A program made the translations under genes and the position numbers. From Aquimarina macrocephali JAMB N27 (GTDB lineage Bacteria; Bacteroidota; Bacteroidia; Flavobacteriales; Flavobacteriaceae): DNA of 64,000 bases. The DNA lies in contig NZ_JACA01000001.1 of the NCBI RefSeq assembly GCF_000520995.1, forward strand, positions 248,001-312,000, read 5' to 3'. Positions 15,801-24,282 of this stretch are shown one piece after another; within the stretch, counting starts at the first letter, position 1, and each line of letters opens with the position of its first letter. The notes beneath the pieces were generated by a model that was not told the DNA's origin, made no database searches, and saw nothing but the letters and a program-made list of their open reading frames with translations.

Positions 15801-17186
15801 TTAGTTTAATATTTCTATTGCCAAGTCAATTCCTCTATCTTTTTCATTAATAAAATCATTATTAGAGAATAATGGAACCCTATTCTCTTCACTTGGGCCA
15901 ACCCCAATAGCTTCAAACACTTCTCCATTAGCATCGCTATATACCTCATTAGACAACCCTATTAAAGCTCCGTTTGGCAAAGTATGTGTTAGAATATCCG
16001 AAAAAACTCCATTTGTATTATCTCCAATCATAGTTACATATGGCAAATCTTTCATACATAGTGTAAAAACTTCTGCTGCACTTGCCGTCAAAGGACTTGT
16101 AAGTAACATAATATCTCCTGTAAATTGAAAATCACCCTTTGGAGTCATATTTATTGATGTGCCTTTTGTAAAGCCATCTCCTAATCTTGCTTTTTTAGAA
16201 AATGCCAATCGCTCTTGGTCTAAAAATCGTGAAGCGATATTCACCGAAACCATATCATATCCTCCACCATTAAAGCGAACATCAATTATTAGTCTAGAAA
16301 CCCCAGAATTTTTAAGATCACTCATTATCTTATCTAATATTGAGTTTAATGTCTCCAACTCATTTTTTGCATTAGAACCATAACCTTCCATACTTAAAAT
16401 ATTAACATATGCAATATCATCACCAATTAACCCCCATGCTATTTTTCCATTTTCATCAATCTCAACTTTATTATTTAAATATTTTGATGCTATGGTTTGT
16501 AATTTCTGGTTATAAAGTTTATTATAATCTTCTCCGGATTCAATAATTAAATCTCCGCTTAAACTTGAATTTAATCGAGAAAATAAACTAGGTGAACCAG
16601 CATCGATTGCAATATTATTAGCTTCATCATCAATTCCTACATGCCCATCCTCCATAAGGAGAACTAACCCCTCTAAGGTATCATAAAAATTCTCTGAAGT
16701 TACTTGTTCTCTTAAACTCTTGTATTGCGACCAGTTAACCTTTCTTGTTTCAAAAAAAGCATAATAATCATTAAAAATATTCCAAAAATGATCAAAATTA
16801 ATCTTTGGATCTTTAGTATTTGCAATTTGTTGAGGAAGACAAAATTCATTTTGATTTAATAACCTCCTGAACTCAATATTTGATGCACTAAGCCTTGGCT
16901 CTGCTATCAATTCGTTAGGACCAATAAGAGCTAGCGCTACACCAAAAGATTCTTCTGGCACAAAATTATCTTCTATGATTGTGCATCCGACCGAATTTAC
17001 GCCATACAACACCTTTTTTTTGTCTGTAATCTCAATGACATACCCTTTATCTTTGGCTAACCAAAAACCGTTTATAGTTTTTTCTGGTTGGGGTTGATCA
17101 TCATCAGACTGACAGGCCATGAATAAAATCACGGATAAGAATAAAAAATATCTTTTTAAATTTTTAATACTGATGTGTGAATTCAT
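15801..17186 (-). CDS. S41 family peptidase, lipoprotein
   Basis: This 461-residue protein begins with a basic N-terminus and a lipoprotein signal ending LFMAC, then an acidic linker (QSDDDQPQPE). Lipidation at that Cys would place it in the periplasm or outer membrane. The C-terminal half carries the tail-specific protease (ClpP-like) fold. Its core strand RLIIDVRFNGGG is followed by the nucleophile region LLTSPLTASAAEVF with the catalytic Ser. A DUF-like domain precedes it, and no PDZ is evident. Monocistronic; a membrane AraC-type regulator lies upstream on the same strand after 176 bp. Substrate unknown. Confidence 0.85.
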   Translation of the reverse strand: MNSHISIKNLKRYFLFLSVILFMACQSDDDQPQPEKTINGFWLAKDKGYVIEITDKKKVLYGVNSVGCTIIEDNFVPEESFGVALALIGPNELIAEPRLSASNIEFRRLLNQNEFCLPQQIANTKDPKINFDHFWNIFNDYYAFFETRKVNWSQYKSLREQVTSENFYDTLEGLVLLMEDGHVGIDDEANNIAIDAGSPSLFSRLNSSLSGDLIIESGEDYNKLYNQKLQTIASKYLNNKVEIDENGKIAWGLIGDDIAYVNILSMEGYGSNAKNELETLNSILDKIMSDLKNSGVSRLIIDVRFNGGGYDMVSVNIASRFLDQERLAFSKKARLGDGFTKGTSINMTPKGDFQFTGDIMLLTSPLTASAAEVFTLCMKDLPYVTMIGDNTNGVFSDILTHTLPNGALIGLSNEVYSDANGEVFEAIGVGPSEENRVPLFSNNDFINEKDRGIDLAIEILN

Positions 17187-17362
17187 ATTAATCTACATTT
17201 TTAAAAGTTACGTTTCATTGACAAATAAAAACCTATCGGTTTCATTAAAAATGATCGCAATGAAGTACTCGCAAACATCAATTTATAAATAGACCGATAC
17301 GCAATTAATTATAGCCAAAACTAGATAGGCTTTATGAAATCAATGTTCGATATTATTAAAAT

Positions 17363-18532
17363 TTAAAAATTCGGAACCTTTTTGTTTTTAGATCTAAACT
17401 GACTAGGAGTTAATTTGGTTTCTTTTTTGAACGAAGTGTAAAATGTAGTTTTGGATTTAAATCCTGCTTCTAGCCCTATAGTCAATAGACTGTACTTATC
17501 AAATTCTGTATTAAGAATCATACGCTTAACTTCTTTAACTCTATAGGAATTAATATATACTGTAAAATTCTTTTTTGTAATATCATTTACAATCTGCGAT
17601 AGATAACCCGAACTTATATTTAATAGTTTAGCTATCATCTCTTGACTCAAATTTGGATCGCGATAAATACAATCTTTTTGAAGAAGATTTTCTAACTTTT
17701 GAAAATATATGTTATCTTCTGAAAACGAAGTATCTGGATTCGTTAGTTCTTTCTGTTGTCTCTTATCAAGGGTTTCTGTAGCATCTACATATAAAGTGAC
17801 ATTTTTAACCTCACCGATATTATCTTTTTTATTATTGGTAAGTTTTAATGTATAAATTCCATAATACACAACCCAAAACACAAATACAGAAGTACTTGTA
17901 CATATAATAGATATACAGATTTCATAACCTATATTAAAAACCTTATCGATAACACCTATTATAACCCAAAATGTTATTAAGGAAAATATCCTAGCACATA
18001 ATTTTTTTAGCCATCTAGTATTAGGATGAGTTGAATACCTTTTTTCCTTAAGAATCTTATAAGACCAAATAGCAATAATTAAATTGAATGAATAATAGCC
18101 CAATTCCTGAAAACTAAAAATCCACCCGTACGCATACTCTTTATGTTCCCAAGTATAAGTATACCATTTATAGACATGTTCCAGATTAAAAACCACATTA
18201 AGAATCACAGAAAACATAAAAGGTATGTACAACCAATATCGTTTCTTACTTTTTTCTAAATCATGATTGATTGATTTTAAAAAATAAAGGAAGAAAAAAA
18301 CCGGGAATAAAAAAACCCATTCGATGTCGTATAATACCTTAAACTTCGGGTATTTTACAAACACAGCCATATCATCAAGATACACATTGAGCATCAATAA
18401 AGAAACTATCAATATTGTATAACTTAAATAATTATTGGTTTTACTTCTGAAAAATGGAGAAACTAAAATAACCAAACCAAAAATGAACCCCTGAGAAGCA
18501 CTAATTATCAATAAAGAACTTACTGTGTTCAT
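17363..18532 (-). CDS. AraC-family transcriptional regulator with N-terminal membrane domain
   Basis: The 389-residue protein has about seven hydrophobic helices in residues 5-230, then a linker and a C-terminal AraC HTH at ~285-385. The HTH includes NLSQEMIAKLLNISSGYLSQ and, in its second motif, GLEAGFKSKTTFYTSFKKET followed by TPSQFR. Such membrane-sensor AraC proteins are common in Flavobacteriia. Target genes are unknown; the neighbours are an S41 lipoprotein downstream and, upstream, the region with operator copy 4. There is no evidence that it binds that operator. Confidence 0.88.
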   Translation of the reverse strand: MNTVSSLLIISASQGFIFGLVILVSPFFRSKTNNYLSYTILIVSLLMLNVYLDDMAVFVKYPKFKVLYDIEWVFLFPVFFFLYFLKSINHDLEKSKKRYWLYIPFMFSVILNVVFNLEHVYKWYTYTWEHKEYAYGWIFSFQELGYYSFNLIIAIWSYKILKEKRYSTHPNTRWLKKLCARIFSLITFWVIIGVIDKVFNIGYEICISIICTSTSVFVFWVVYYGIYTLKLTNNKKDNIGEVKNVTLYVDATETLDKRQQKELTNPDTSFSEDNIYFQKLENLLQKDCIYRDPNLSQEMIAKLLNISSGYLSQIVNDITKKNFTVYINSYRVKEVKRMILNTEFDKYSLLTIGLEAGFKSKTTFYTSFKKETKLTPSQFRSKNKKVPNF

Positions 18533-18663
18533 TGATCAATATTTACAATTATATCTAAAAAAATTCTTGATTTTTTGTTTTCATCCAGACGTATACAAGA
18601 CGAATTATGTACTCAAAAAACTTTATATGATTAGGTTTGTTGCAAAAATCAATAAACTAAGTA
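18533..18663. other. Intergenic stretch upstream of the AraC-type gene
   Basis: The 477-bp gap from 18533 to 19009 holds, in order, promoter-type AT-rich DNA, a decayed JmjC fragment (18664-18785), operator copy 4 (18912-18957) and the leader of an orphan precursor. No further gene is seen. Confidence 0.5.
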
Positions 18664-18785
18664 CTTCTTTTATTGGTTTTTTTATAGCTTCATTATTTTT
18701 ATAATCGATCCACTTCTTTCCTCATGTTCTTCGCATAAAATTATCCAGACATCACATAAAAAACACGTTATACCAGGCTTTTTAT
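18664..18785 (-). pseudogene. Decayed duplicate of the 3' part of the JmjC/cupin_8 gene
   Basis: On the minus strand this stretch translates as KAWYNVFFM, stop, CLDNFMRRT, stop, GKKWIDYKNNEA. That parallels residues 248-280 of the intact protein at 19241-20149 (KACYNVFFMRYLDNFMRKTR and GEKWIDYKNNKA). Both stops replace Arg codons. At DNA level long runs match 19289-19410. The intact gene lies about 625 bp away in the same orientation, so this looks like the relic of a tandem duplication that also involved the precursor between them. Confidence 0.85.
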
Positions 18786-18911
18786 CCATCATACCTGTAA
18801 ATCTTTATCAAGTGTATCCGATTTTAAATTTAGGATAGGTTTAAAAAAAATCAATATTATCCAAATTGCCTAAATCATTGTAAACGATAAGTAGACACAA
18901 AATTTTAGTCT

Positions 18912-18957
18912 ATCTCAAAATATGAGACTCTTGCTTCTTAAGTTTGAACCAGAAAAC
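18912..18957 (+). promoter_or_regulatory. Composite operator/promoter element, copy 4 (diverged)
   Basis: ATCTCAAAATATGAGAC (18912-18928) is followed after 10 bp by TAAGTTTGAACCAGAAAACG (18939-18958). The inverted-repeat arms TCTCA/TGAGA and the spacing are kept, while the second box is diverged. It stands 81 bp before the orphan precursor. Confidence 0.65.
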
Positions 18958-19009
18958 GATAAAAAACTAAAACATTAATTAGAATTATAAATCTACAAAT
19001 TATTTAACT

Positions 19010-19174
19010 ATGAAAAATTTAAACGAATTAAAAGTAAGTGAATTAAGTTTTGAAGAAATTACTCAAATAGAAGGAGGAGGTCCTATTGGAGACTTAATTG
19101 ATGATATCGTAGAAGTTGTAGAAACTGCTGTTGAAGTGATTAAGAATTTAAAAAAATTCACCCCAACCTTGTAA
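19010..19174 (+). CDS. Orphan double-Gly precursor peptide 10 (54 aa)
   Basis: The leader MKNLNELKVSELSFEEITQI plus EGG ends at G23 (a third Gly follows). The core starts GPIGDLIDDIVEVVETAVEV and ends IKNLKKFTPTL. It is an acidic amphipathic helix with a basic, Thr/Pro end and no Cys. The leader matches the cluster consensus MKNL..(F/L)..L...E...I.GG closely, and operator copy 4 lies upstream. It is therefore a satellite member of the peptide system, about 4.4 kb from the last cluster member. It converges on the JmjC oxygenase gene. Confidence 0.82.
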   Translation: MKNLNELKVSELSFEEITQIEGGGPIGDLIDDIVEVVETAVEVIKNLKKFTPTL

Positions 19175-19240
19175 ACATGCTAAGAGATTTTTAATCAGAT
19201 TTTTTCTGATAGTAAACATCCTTAGAAAACAAAATCTTGA

Positions 19241-20149
19241 TTACTGAGTTTCTTGCTCATAGTCGAGGTTTTGTTTTTTAGAATAATCATTTCTTTTATT
19301 TGTTCGTAGAACTGCTTTATTATTTTTATAATCGATCCACTTCTCTCCTCTGGTTTTTCGCATAAAATTATCCAGATATCGCATAAAAAACACGTTATAA
19401 CAAGCTTTAGAAAACTGAGTAACTCCTTGGGCTGCAGAACGGATACTCATAGAAAATCCTGGAGTTAAATATGTCATGTGGTGCCAGTACCCTTCGGGCA
19501 TATACAATGTCTCGCCATGTTTTAAATTTGCAATATACCCTTTGGCATGCTTTAACGCAGGCCATTTTTTAAAATCAGGATTTGTATAATCTATTCCTTG
19601 ATGAGATAGTAGTGAATGTGGTAATTTGTATAAATACTTTGTTTCTGAAGGTGGAAATAATATACATTGTTTTTCTCCATGAAAGTGAAAATGAAGAATA
19701 TTGGCTAAATCAATATCGTAATGCATAAATACTTTAGAGCCACTACCTCCGAAAAATAAAAATGGTAGTTTCTTCATAAATTTTAACCCTATCTCTTCTG
19801 GGTATCTAAAATCCTCTTGAAGCAAAGGTGCTTCTTTTAGTAAATTATATAAAAAAATACGATAATTGGTAGGCCCTTGTTCAAGTAGATTAAGATATTC
19901 TCTCATTCTCATACTAGTATGAGCCTCATTAAATCTACGCTCAGACGAAACTGGTCGGTCATCATACAAAGGAACAGTCTTATTACCTGCTACATCATTG
20001 ATATAAGAAAGATTCCATTTCGTATACGCTGGCCAATCTACAGTCAACTGTTCGATTACAACCGGCTTTTGTAATGTTACATATTTCTTAAGAAATTCTT
20101 CTTTGGTAATTGTTTTTACCCTTGGTATTTGTTCTAAATTTAATTTCAC
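19241..20149 (-). CDS. Cupin-like JmjC-domain (cupin_8) 2-oxoglutarate oxygenase
   Basis: This 302-residue protein has the FIH/JmjC-type double-stranded beta-helix. The iron ligands appear as H143-x-D145 (FMHYDIDLA) and H223 (MPEGYWHHMTYL). The HGEKQCILFPP segment at 158-168 carries the likely 2-oxoglutarate-binding Lys160. Enzymes of this family hydroxylate side chains of proteins or peptides. Many Flavobacteriia have such a gene as part of the core genome, so a housekeeping role is possible. Its pairing with a precursor gene, and the duplicated relic on the other side of that precursor, raise the possibility that it modifies the peptide. Confidence 0.85.
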   Translation of the reverse strand: MKLNLEQIPRVKTITKEEFLKKYVTLQKPVVIEQLTVDWPAYTKWNLSYINDVAGNKTVPLYDDRPVSSERRFNEAHTSMRMREYLNLLEQGPTNYRIFLYNLLKEAPLLQEDFRYPEEIGLKFMKKLPFLFFGGSGSKVFMHYDIDLANILHFHFHGEKQCILFPPSETKYLYKLPHSLLSHQGIDYTNPDFKKWPALKHAKGYIANLKHGETLYMPEGYWHHMTYLTPGFSMSIRSAAQGVTQFSKACYNVFFMRYLDNFMRKTRGEKWIDYKNNKAVLRTNKRNDYSKKQNLDYEQETQ

Positions 20150-20309
20150 TTACTAAAAAATAAGCCATAAGAATTAACGCGATATCAGCCAAAAGTAGGT
20201 GATGGCAATTTTATACTGATCTACATCAACATAATCCGACGATTAAAAAAATAAAAGACGTAGAGAGAATATTATAAAACCTTTAATTTTTTAAAAGGCC
20301 TTGATATCT

Positions 20310-21413
20310 TTACTTATCCGCTATTATTCCTTTAGCTTTCTGTTTTGCTGTTTGATTTCTTTCGATAGTATGGTCTGGTCTGGACCATTTAGGCTTTTCT
20401 CCCAGAGGTTCAAATATAGAATCTTCTGCTTCAATTGTTTCTGGTTGAGCCTTTTTTACAAACGGTTTTTGCGGATTAAGTCCTAATGTTTTAAACATCT
20501 CCATGTCCTTATTTACATCTGGATTAGGAGTCGTTAGTAGTTTATCTCCTGCAAAAATAGAATTTGCTCCTGCAAAGAAACACATCGCTTGCCCTTCTCT
20601 ACTCATTTCGGTTCTTCCTGCAGATAATCGTACTTGTGTTTTTGGCATAACAATTCTGGTAGTAGCTACCATTCTAATCATATCCCATATCTCTACAGGC
20701 TTTTCATCTTCCATTGGTGTCCCTTCTACTGCTACTAAAGCATTTATGGGTACCGATTCGGGCTGAGGGCTTAATTTTGATAATGCTGCCAACATTCCTG
20801 CTCTATCACTTACTTCTTCTCCCATACCGATAATACCACCACTACAGACAGTTACATTAGTTTTACGAACATTATCAATCGTTTTTAATCGATCCTCATA
20901 TCCTCTGGTAGAAATTACTTCTTTATAGTATTCTTCTGAAGTGTCTAAATTGTGGTTATAGGCATATAATCCTGCCTCTGCTAATCGCTGTGCCTGATTT
21001 TCGGTGATCATACCCAAGGTACAACATACTTCCATATCAAGTTTATTGATAGTACGAACCATTTCAAGTACATTTTCAAATTCTGGACCGTCTTTAACGT
21101 TACGCCAGGCAGCTCCCATACATACTCTAGAACTTCCAGAAGATTTTGCACGAAGTGCTTGTGCTTTTACTTGCTGTACGCTCATCAGGTCATTTCCTTC
21201 GATATCAGTATGATATCTGGCTGCTTGTGGACAATATCCACAATCTTCAGGACATCCTCCTGTTTTAATAGATAACAGGGTAGATACCTGTACAACATTT
21301 GGATCATGATATTCGCGATGAATAGTTGCTGCTTTATACAGTAAATCCATCATAGGTGTATTGTAAATATCAAGAATCTCTTGCTTGGTCCAATCGTGTC
21401 TAATAACGCTCAT
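20310..21413 (-). CDS. bioB: Biotin synthase
   Basis: This radical SAM enzyme inserts sulfur into dethiobiotin, the last step of biotin synthesis. The CxxxCxxC motif for the 4Fe-4S/SAM cluster is C54, C58 and C61 (GGCPEDCGYCPQAARYH). Downstream motifs such as YNHNLDTSEEYY and SGGIIGMGE are typical, as is the conserved VRLSAGRTEMS. The length of 367 is slightly above many BioB proteins because of a charged C-terminal tail. The other biotin genes bioF, bioD and bioA lie at 25.3-28.7 kb on the same strand. Confidence 0.97.
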   Translation of the reverse strand: MSVIRHDWTKQEILDIYNTPMMDLLYKAATIHREYHDPNVVQVSTLLSIKTGGCPEDCGYCPQAARYHTDIEGNDLMSVQQVKAQALRAKSSGSSRVCMGAAWRNVKDGPEFENVLEMVRTINKLDMEVCCTLGMITENQAQRLAEAGLYAYNHNLDTSEEYYKEVISTRGYEDRLKTIDNVRKTNVTVCSGGIIGMGEEVSDRAGMLAALSKLSPQPESVPINALVAVEGTPMEDEKPVEIWDMIRMVATTRIVMPKTQVRLSAGRTEMSREGQAMCFFAGANSIFAGDKLLTTPNPDVNKDMEMFKTLGLNPQKPFVKKAQPETIEAEDSIFEPLGEKPKWSRPDHTIERNQTAKQKAKGIIADK

Positions 21414-21495
21414 AAATCATCTAAATCTAAAAGTCAAATGTAAGAAAATCTGGTGTATTTGTATCAATTAATATGATAAACTCATATCTCAAAAA

Positions 21496-22458
21496 TTAAT
21501 GCTTTATCTCTAAAAAACGCTCAAACAGTTTAAAAAACTTTTCTGGCTCTTCCAGATATGGGTTATGGCCACTTTTTTCAAACATTACAAACTCTGCCTT
21601 AGGCATATAGGTTTTATACTGTATTGCAAATTCTGGAGTAGACACACCATCATAACGTCCAGCAATGATTAAAGTTGGTGATTGTATTTTCTTTAACTCT
21701 TTTCTGAAATCTATGTCTCCCATATCACCCGTAACATGAAAATCAGCATCTCTACCAACAATGGTATAATACACATCAGAGTTCCATGAACGTTTTACTT
21801 CTTTGGGTACAGGTTGTCTTAATTCTGTATTATGATAGTATATATATTTTGTTGGAAAATCTCCATATACTTTCGAAAACTCTGAATCACTAGATACAAA
21901 TCCTTCTGATCGTAATGAATCAACTACTTTCCATTTTTCTGGAAAGTGTGTTTTGGCGTAATGATTATAACTATCACAATTTGCCTGCCACATTAATCCA
22001 CTATGAAACCCATTAATCAATATCATCTTCTCTGTATATTGAGGATATTTTAAAGCATAGGCTTGAGCAACTACTGTACCATAAGAATGCCCTACTACTG
22101 TCCATTTAGTCAACTGCAACGCTTTTCTAATACCTTCTAACGTTTCTACATCACCTCGTATAGAATATTCCTTGATATCCTTAGCATCATCAGACAGTCC
22201 TCTCCCTAAACCATCAAAAAAAACTACTTGCCGATTTTTATGATATTTCCCAAAATTACCCTGCATATAATCATGAGAATTTCCGGGTCCTCCTGCAATA
22301 AATACTATTGGATTTCCTTTACCTTTAGTTTCTACATTAATCTTGTATCCATTTATATTGATTAGCTGAGATTCAAACTCACTATGAATAGTTTCTTGTG
22401 CATGGGCTGAAAAAAGTAAGATAAGACTTACTAAAAAAAGAGTGATTTGTGTTTTCAT
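21496..22458 (-). CDS. Exported alpha/beta hydrolase (proline iminopeptidase-like)
   Basis: This 320-residue protein has a signal peptide (residues 1-20, ending AHA). The alpha/beta-hydrolase core has the oxyanion-type IAGGPGNSHDY segment, nucleophile S125 in GHSYG, an acid region AGRYDGVSTPEF and a C-terminal His in KSGHNPYLEEP. The AGGPG motif points to the S33 proline iminopeptidase-like group. It sits between bioB and a beta-ketoacyl synthase gene on the same strand. Because it is exported it is unlikely to be the cytoplasmic BioH carboxylesterase, despite the biotin context. Confidence 0.82.
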   Translation of the reverse strand: MKTQITLFLVSLILLFSAHAQETIHSEFESQLININGYKINVETKGKGNPIVFIAGGPGNSHDYMQGNFGKYHKNRQVVFFDGLGRGLSDDAKDIKEYSIRGDVETLEGIRKALQLTKWTVVGHSYGTVVAQAYALKYPQYTEKMILINGFHSGLMWQANCDSYNHYAKTHFPEKWKVVDSLRSEGFVSSDSEFSKVYGDFPTKYIYYHNTELRQPVPKEVKRSWNSDVYYTIVGRDADFHVTGDMGDIDFRKELKKIQSPTLIIAGRYDGVSTPEFAIQYKTYMPKAEFVMFEKSGHNPYLEEPEKFFKLFERFLEIKH

Positions 22459-22543
22459 GTATTATAAATCTTTTTAATTACTTGAGAACGCATATAACAG
22501 CATTCTAATACCAAAAATTTTATATTCCAAATATCGCAAAAAA

Positions 22544-23704
22544 TTAAAGACGCTCGAGCAAAATACTAACAGCATTGCCTCCAAAACCAACAGCGTTTAC
22601 TATTATTTTGTTTAACTGCTTAGGAAGTTTATCGTATGTTACAAAGGGGACCGGAATAAATTCCTGATGTTTTAGCATTAATACTGCAAGCTCCAAACTC
22701 AAGATCCCGCTGGCACCAAAGGTATGTCCTATTTTCCATTTATTAGTTGTCAAAGCTGGTAATGAATCTTTAAAAACAGCTTTAATAGCATTATATTCTG
22801 CCAGATCTCCTTTTACTGTACCAGGTGCGTGCAATACAATAGCATCTACCTCATCTGCAGGGGTTTCGCCTAAAGCCAATTTCATGGATTTTTGAAAACA
22901 ATCTGCCTCTGTAGATATAGATATATTATGCTTTAATGGTTCTGTAGCATAACCAATACCTACTATTAAAGCCAAAGCATTTTCTTTTACTCCTTTTTCT
23001 AAACATGCAATAGCAGCACCTTCACCAAGAAACATAGAATTTCTTTTTTTATTCCAATTCATTGCCTGGCATGGATAAGCCACCTTATCATTTGATGCAT
23101 ATATCTTAAGGGCTTTCATTTGTGCAATAGTAAATGGTGTTAATGGAGCTTCACTTCCGCCAACCAAAAATTGATCTGCCAAACCCGATTGCAACCAGGC
23201 AACACCATTAAGCACAGCATGTAGTGCCGTAGAACATGTAATCGAGTGACTTATTTCTGGTCCACTGGTTTGTAAATCATGAGCAATCCACGATGAAATA
23301 TTTCCGAGCGTAGTCGTAGGTGAACTTAACGTAGACGATTTACCGCTTTTTAGAAACTCCTGATGATATTTTTCAAAAAGCCCTGTTGCCCCACGAGAAG
23401 AACCTATATTAATCCCAAAATTACGATCTCCATTCCATCCAGCATTTTTAACTGCTTGTCTGGCGGCAAAAACACCAAAAAGAACAGAGTCATCCAATGC
23501 CTCATAATGAGAACTCTCTGCTCTTAATTCTTTTATTTTTTGTTTTGCGTTTTGAGAAAGTAATGCAATCGGGGCTTGTTCTCCTTCAAAATCTTTAAAA
23601 GAGATACGATGTGATGGATCTTTATATGCTTTCCATATATCGCCAGAAGAAACTCCCAATGGAGATATAGAAGAAATTCCTGTTATTGATATTTTTTGTT
23701 GCAA
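22544..23704 (-). CDS. Beta-ketoacyl synthase (KAS II-like)
   Basis: The 386-residue protein has the thiolase-type condensing-enzyme fold. It carries the complete KAS catalytic set: C157 (TCSTALHA), H292 (LHAPGTVKGD) and H327 (KIGHTFGASG). It condenses acyl chains with malonyl-ACP or a related donor. It lies near bioB and the bioF operon on the same strand, rather than in a fatty-acid operon. A contribution to the pimelate precursor of biotin is plausible. No bioC or bioH is seen nearby, and the substrate cannot be told from sequence. Confidence 0.88.
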   Translation of the reverse strand: MQQKISITGISSISPLGVSSGDIWKAYKDPSHRISFKDFEGEQAPIALLSQNAKQKIKELRAESSHYEALDDSVLFGVFAARQAVKNAGWNGDRNFGINIGSSRGATGLFEKYHQEFLKSGKSSTLSSPTTTLGNISSWIAHDLQTSGPEISHSITCSTALHAVLNGVAWLQSGLADQFLVGGSEAPLTPFTIAQMKALKIYASNDKVAYPCQAMNWNKKRNSMFLGEGAAIACLEKGVKENALALIVGIGYATEPLKHNISISTEADCFQKSMKLALGETPADEVDAIVLHAPGTVKGDLAEYNAIKAVFKDSLPALTTNKWKIGHTFGASGILSLELAVLMLKHQEFIPVPFVTYDKLPKQLNKIIVNAVGFGGNAVSILLERL

Positions 23705-23832
23705 TTTTCAAGTTTTGGCAAATGTACTGGTTTGTTCTATCTTGTTCAATAGTAATATCATTTATCATAAGATTTTAGTAACAAAAAACACATTTTAGAT
23801 ACTTATCTTTATAGGATATAATAATAAAAATT

Positions 23833-24282
23833 ATGGAAGAGCATATACAACAAAAAAGCTGGTTTGCCAGAAATTGGGGATGGGCAGTTCCTGTAGGGGG
23901 GTGTCTTACTCTTATTGTCATATTTTTTATTTTTTTGGGCTCTCTAATATTTGGTGTGAGTGAGTTAATTACTGAGTCTACTCCTTACAAGGATGCTCTT
24001 GTTAAAGTAAATGACGATGAATATACAGTAAATATCCTGGGAGAACCTATAGAAACTAATGGTATAATGAACGGTAGTCTTTCATATAAGAATAACACAG
24101 GATCCGCAGATATATCAATTCCTATAAAAGGGCCAAAAGGTGAGGCACAATTATTTGTTGTAGGCACCAAACAGAATGATCAATGGACCTATAAAGAAAT
24201 GTATGTGATCATTGATGAGACCGATGAACAAATTGACTTGTTAGGATATCAACAAAATGAGTATGACAACGAAAACCCATAG
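23833..24282 (+). CDS. Coa1-like (cytochrome c oxidase assembly factor 1 family) membrane protein
   Basis: This 149-residue protein has one N-terminal membrane helix (residues ~17-42) preceded by a Trp-rich segment (SWFARNWGWAVPVGGC). A small extracytoplasmic domain follows, with ISIPIKGPKGEAQLFVVGTK and a W-Y strand after it. This matches the bacterial Coa1/Tim21-like fold. Members are often unlinked to oxidase genes, and none is seen here. It overlaps the next gene by 26 bp, so the pair is probably co-translated. Confidence 0.75.
   Translation: MEEHIQQKSWFARNWGWAVPVGGCLTLIVIFFIFLGSLIFGVSELITESTPYKDALVKVNDDEYTVNILGEPIETNGIMNGSLSYKNNTGSADISIPIKGPKGEAQLFVVGTKQNDQWTYKEMYVIIDETDEQIDLLGYQQNEYDNENP

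Noticed and set aside
21496..22458. Alpha/beta hydrolase as BioH
   Set aside because: It has a signal peptide and an AGGPG proline-iminopeptidase-type motif, while BioH is cytoplasmic.
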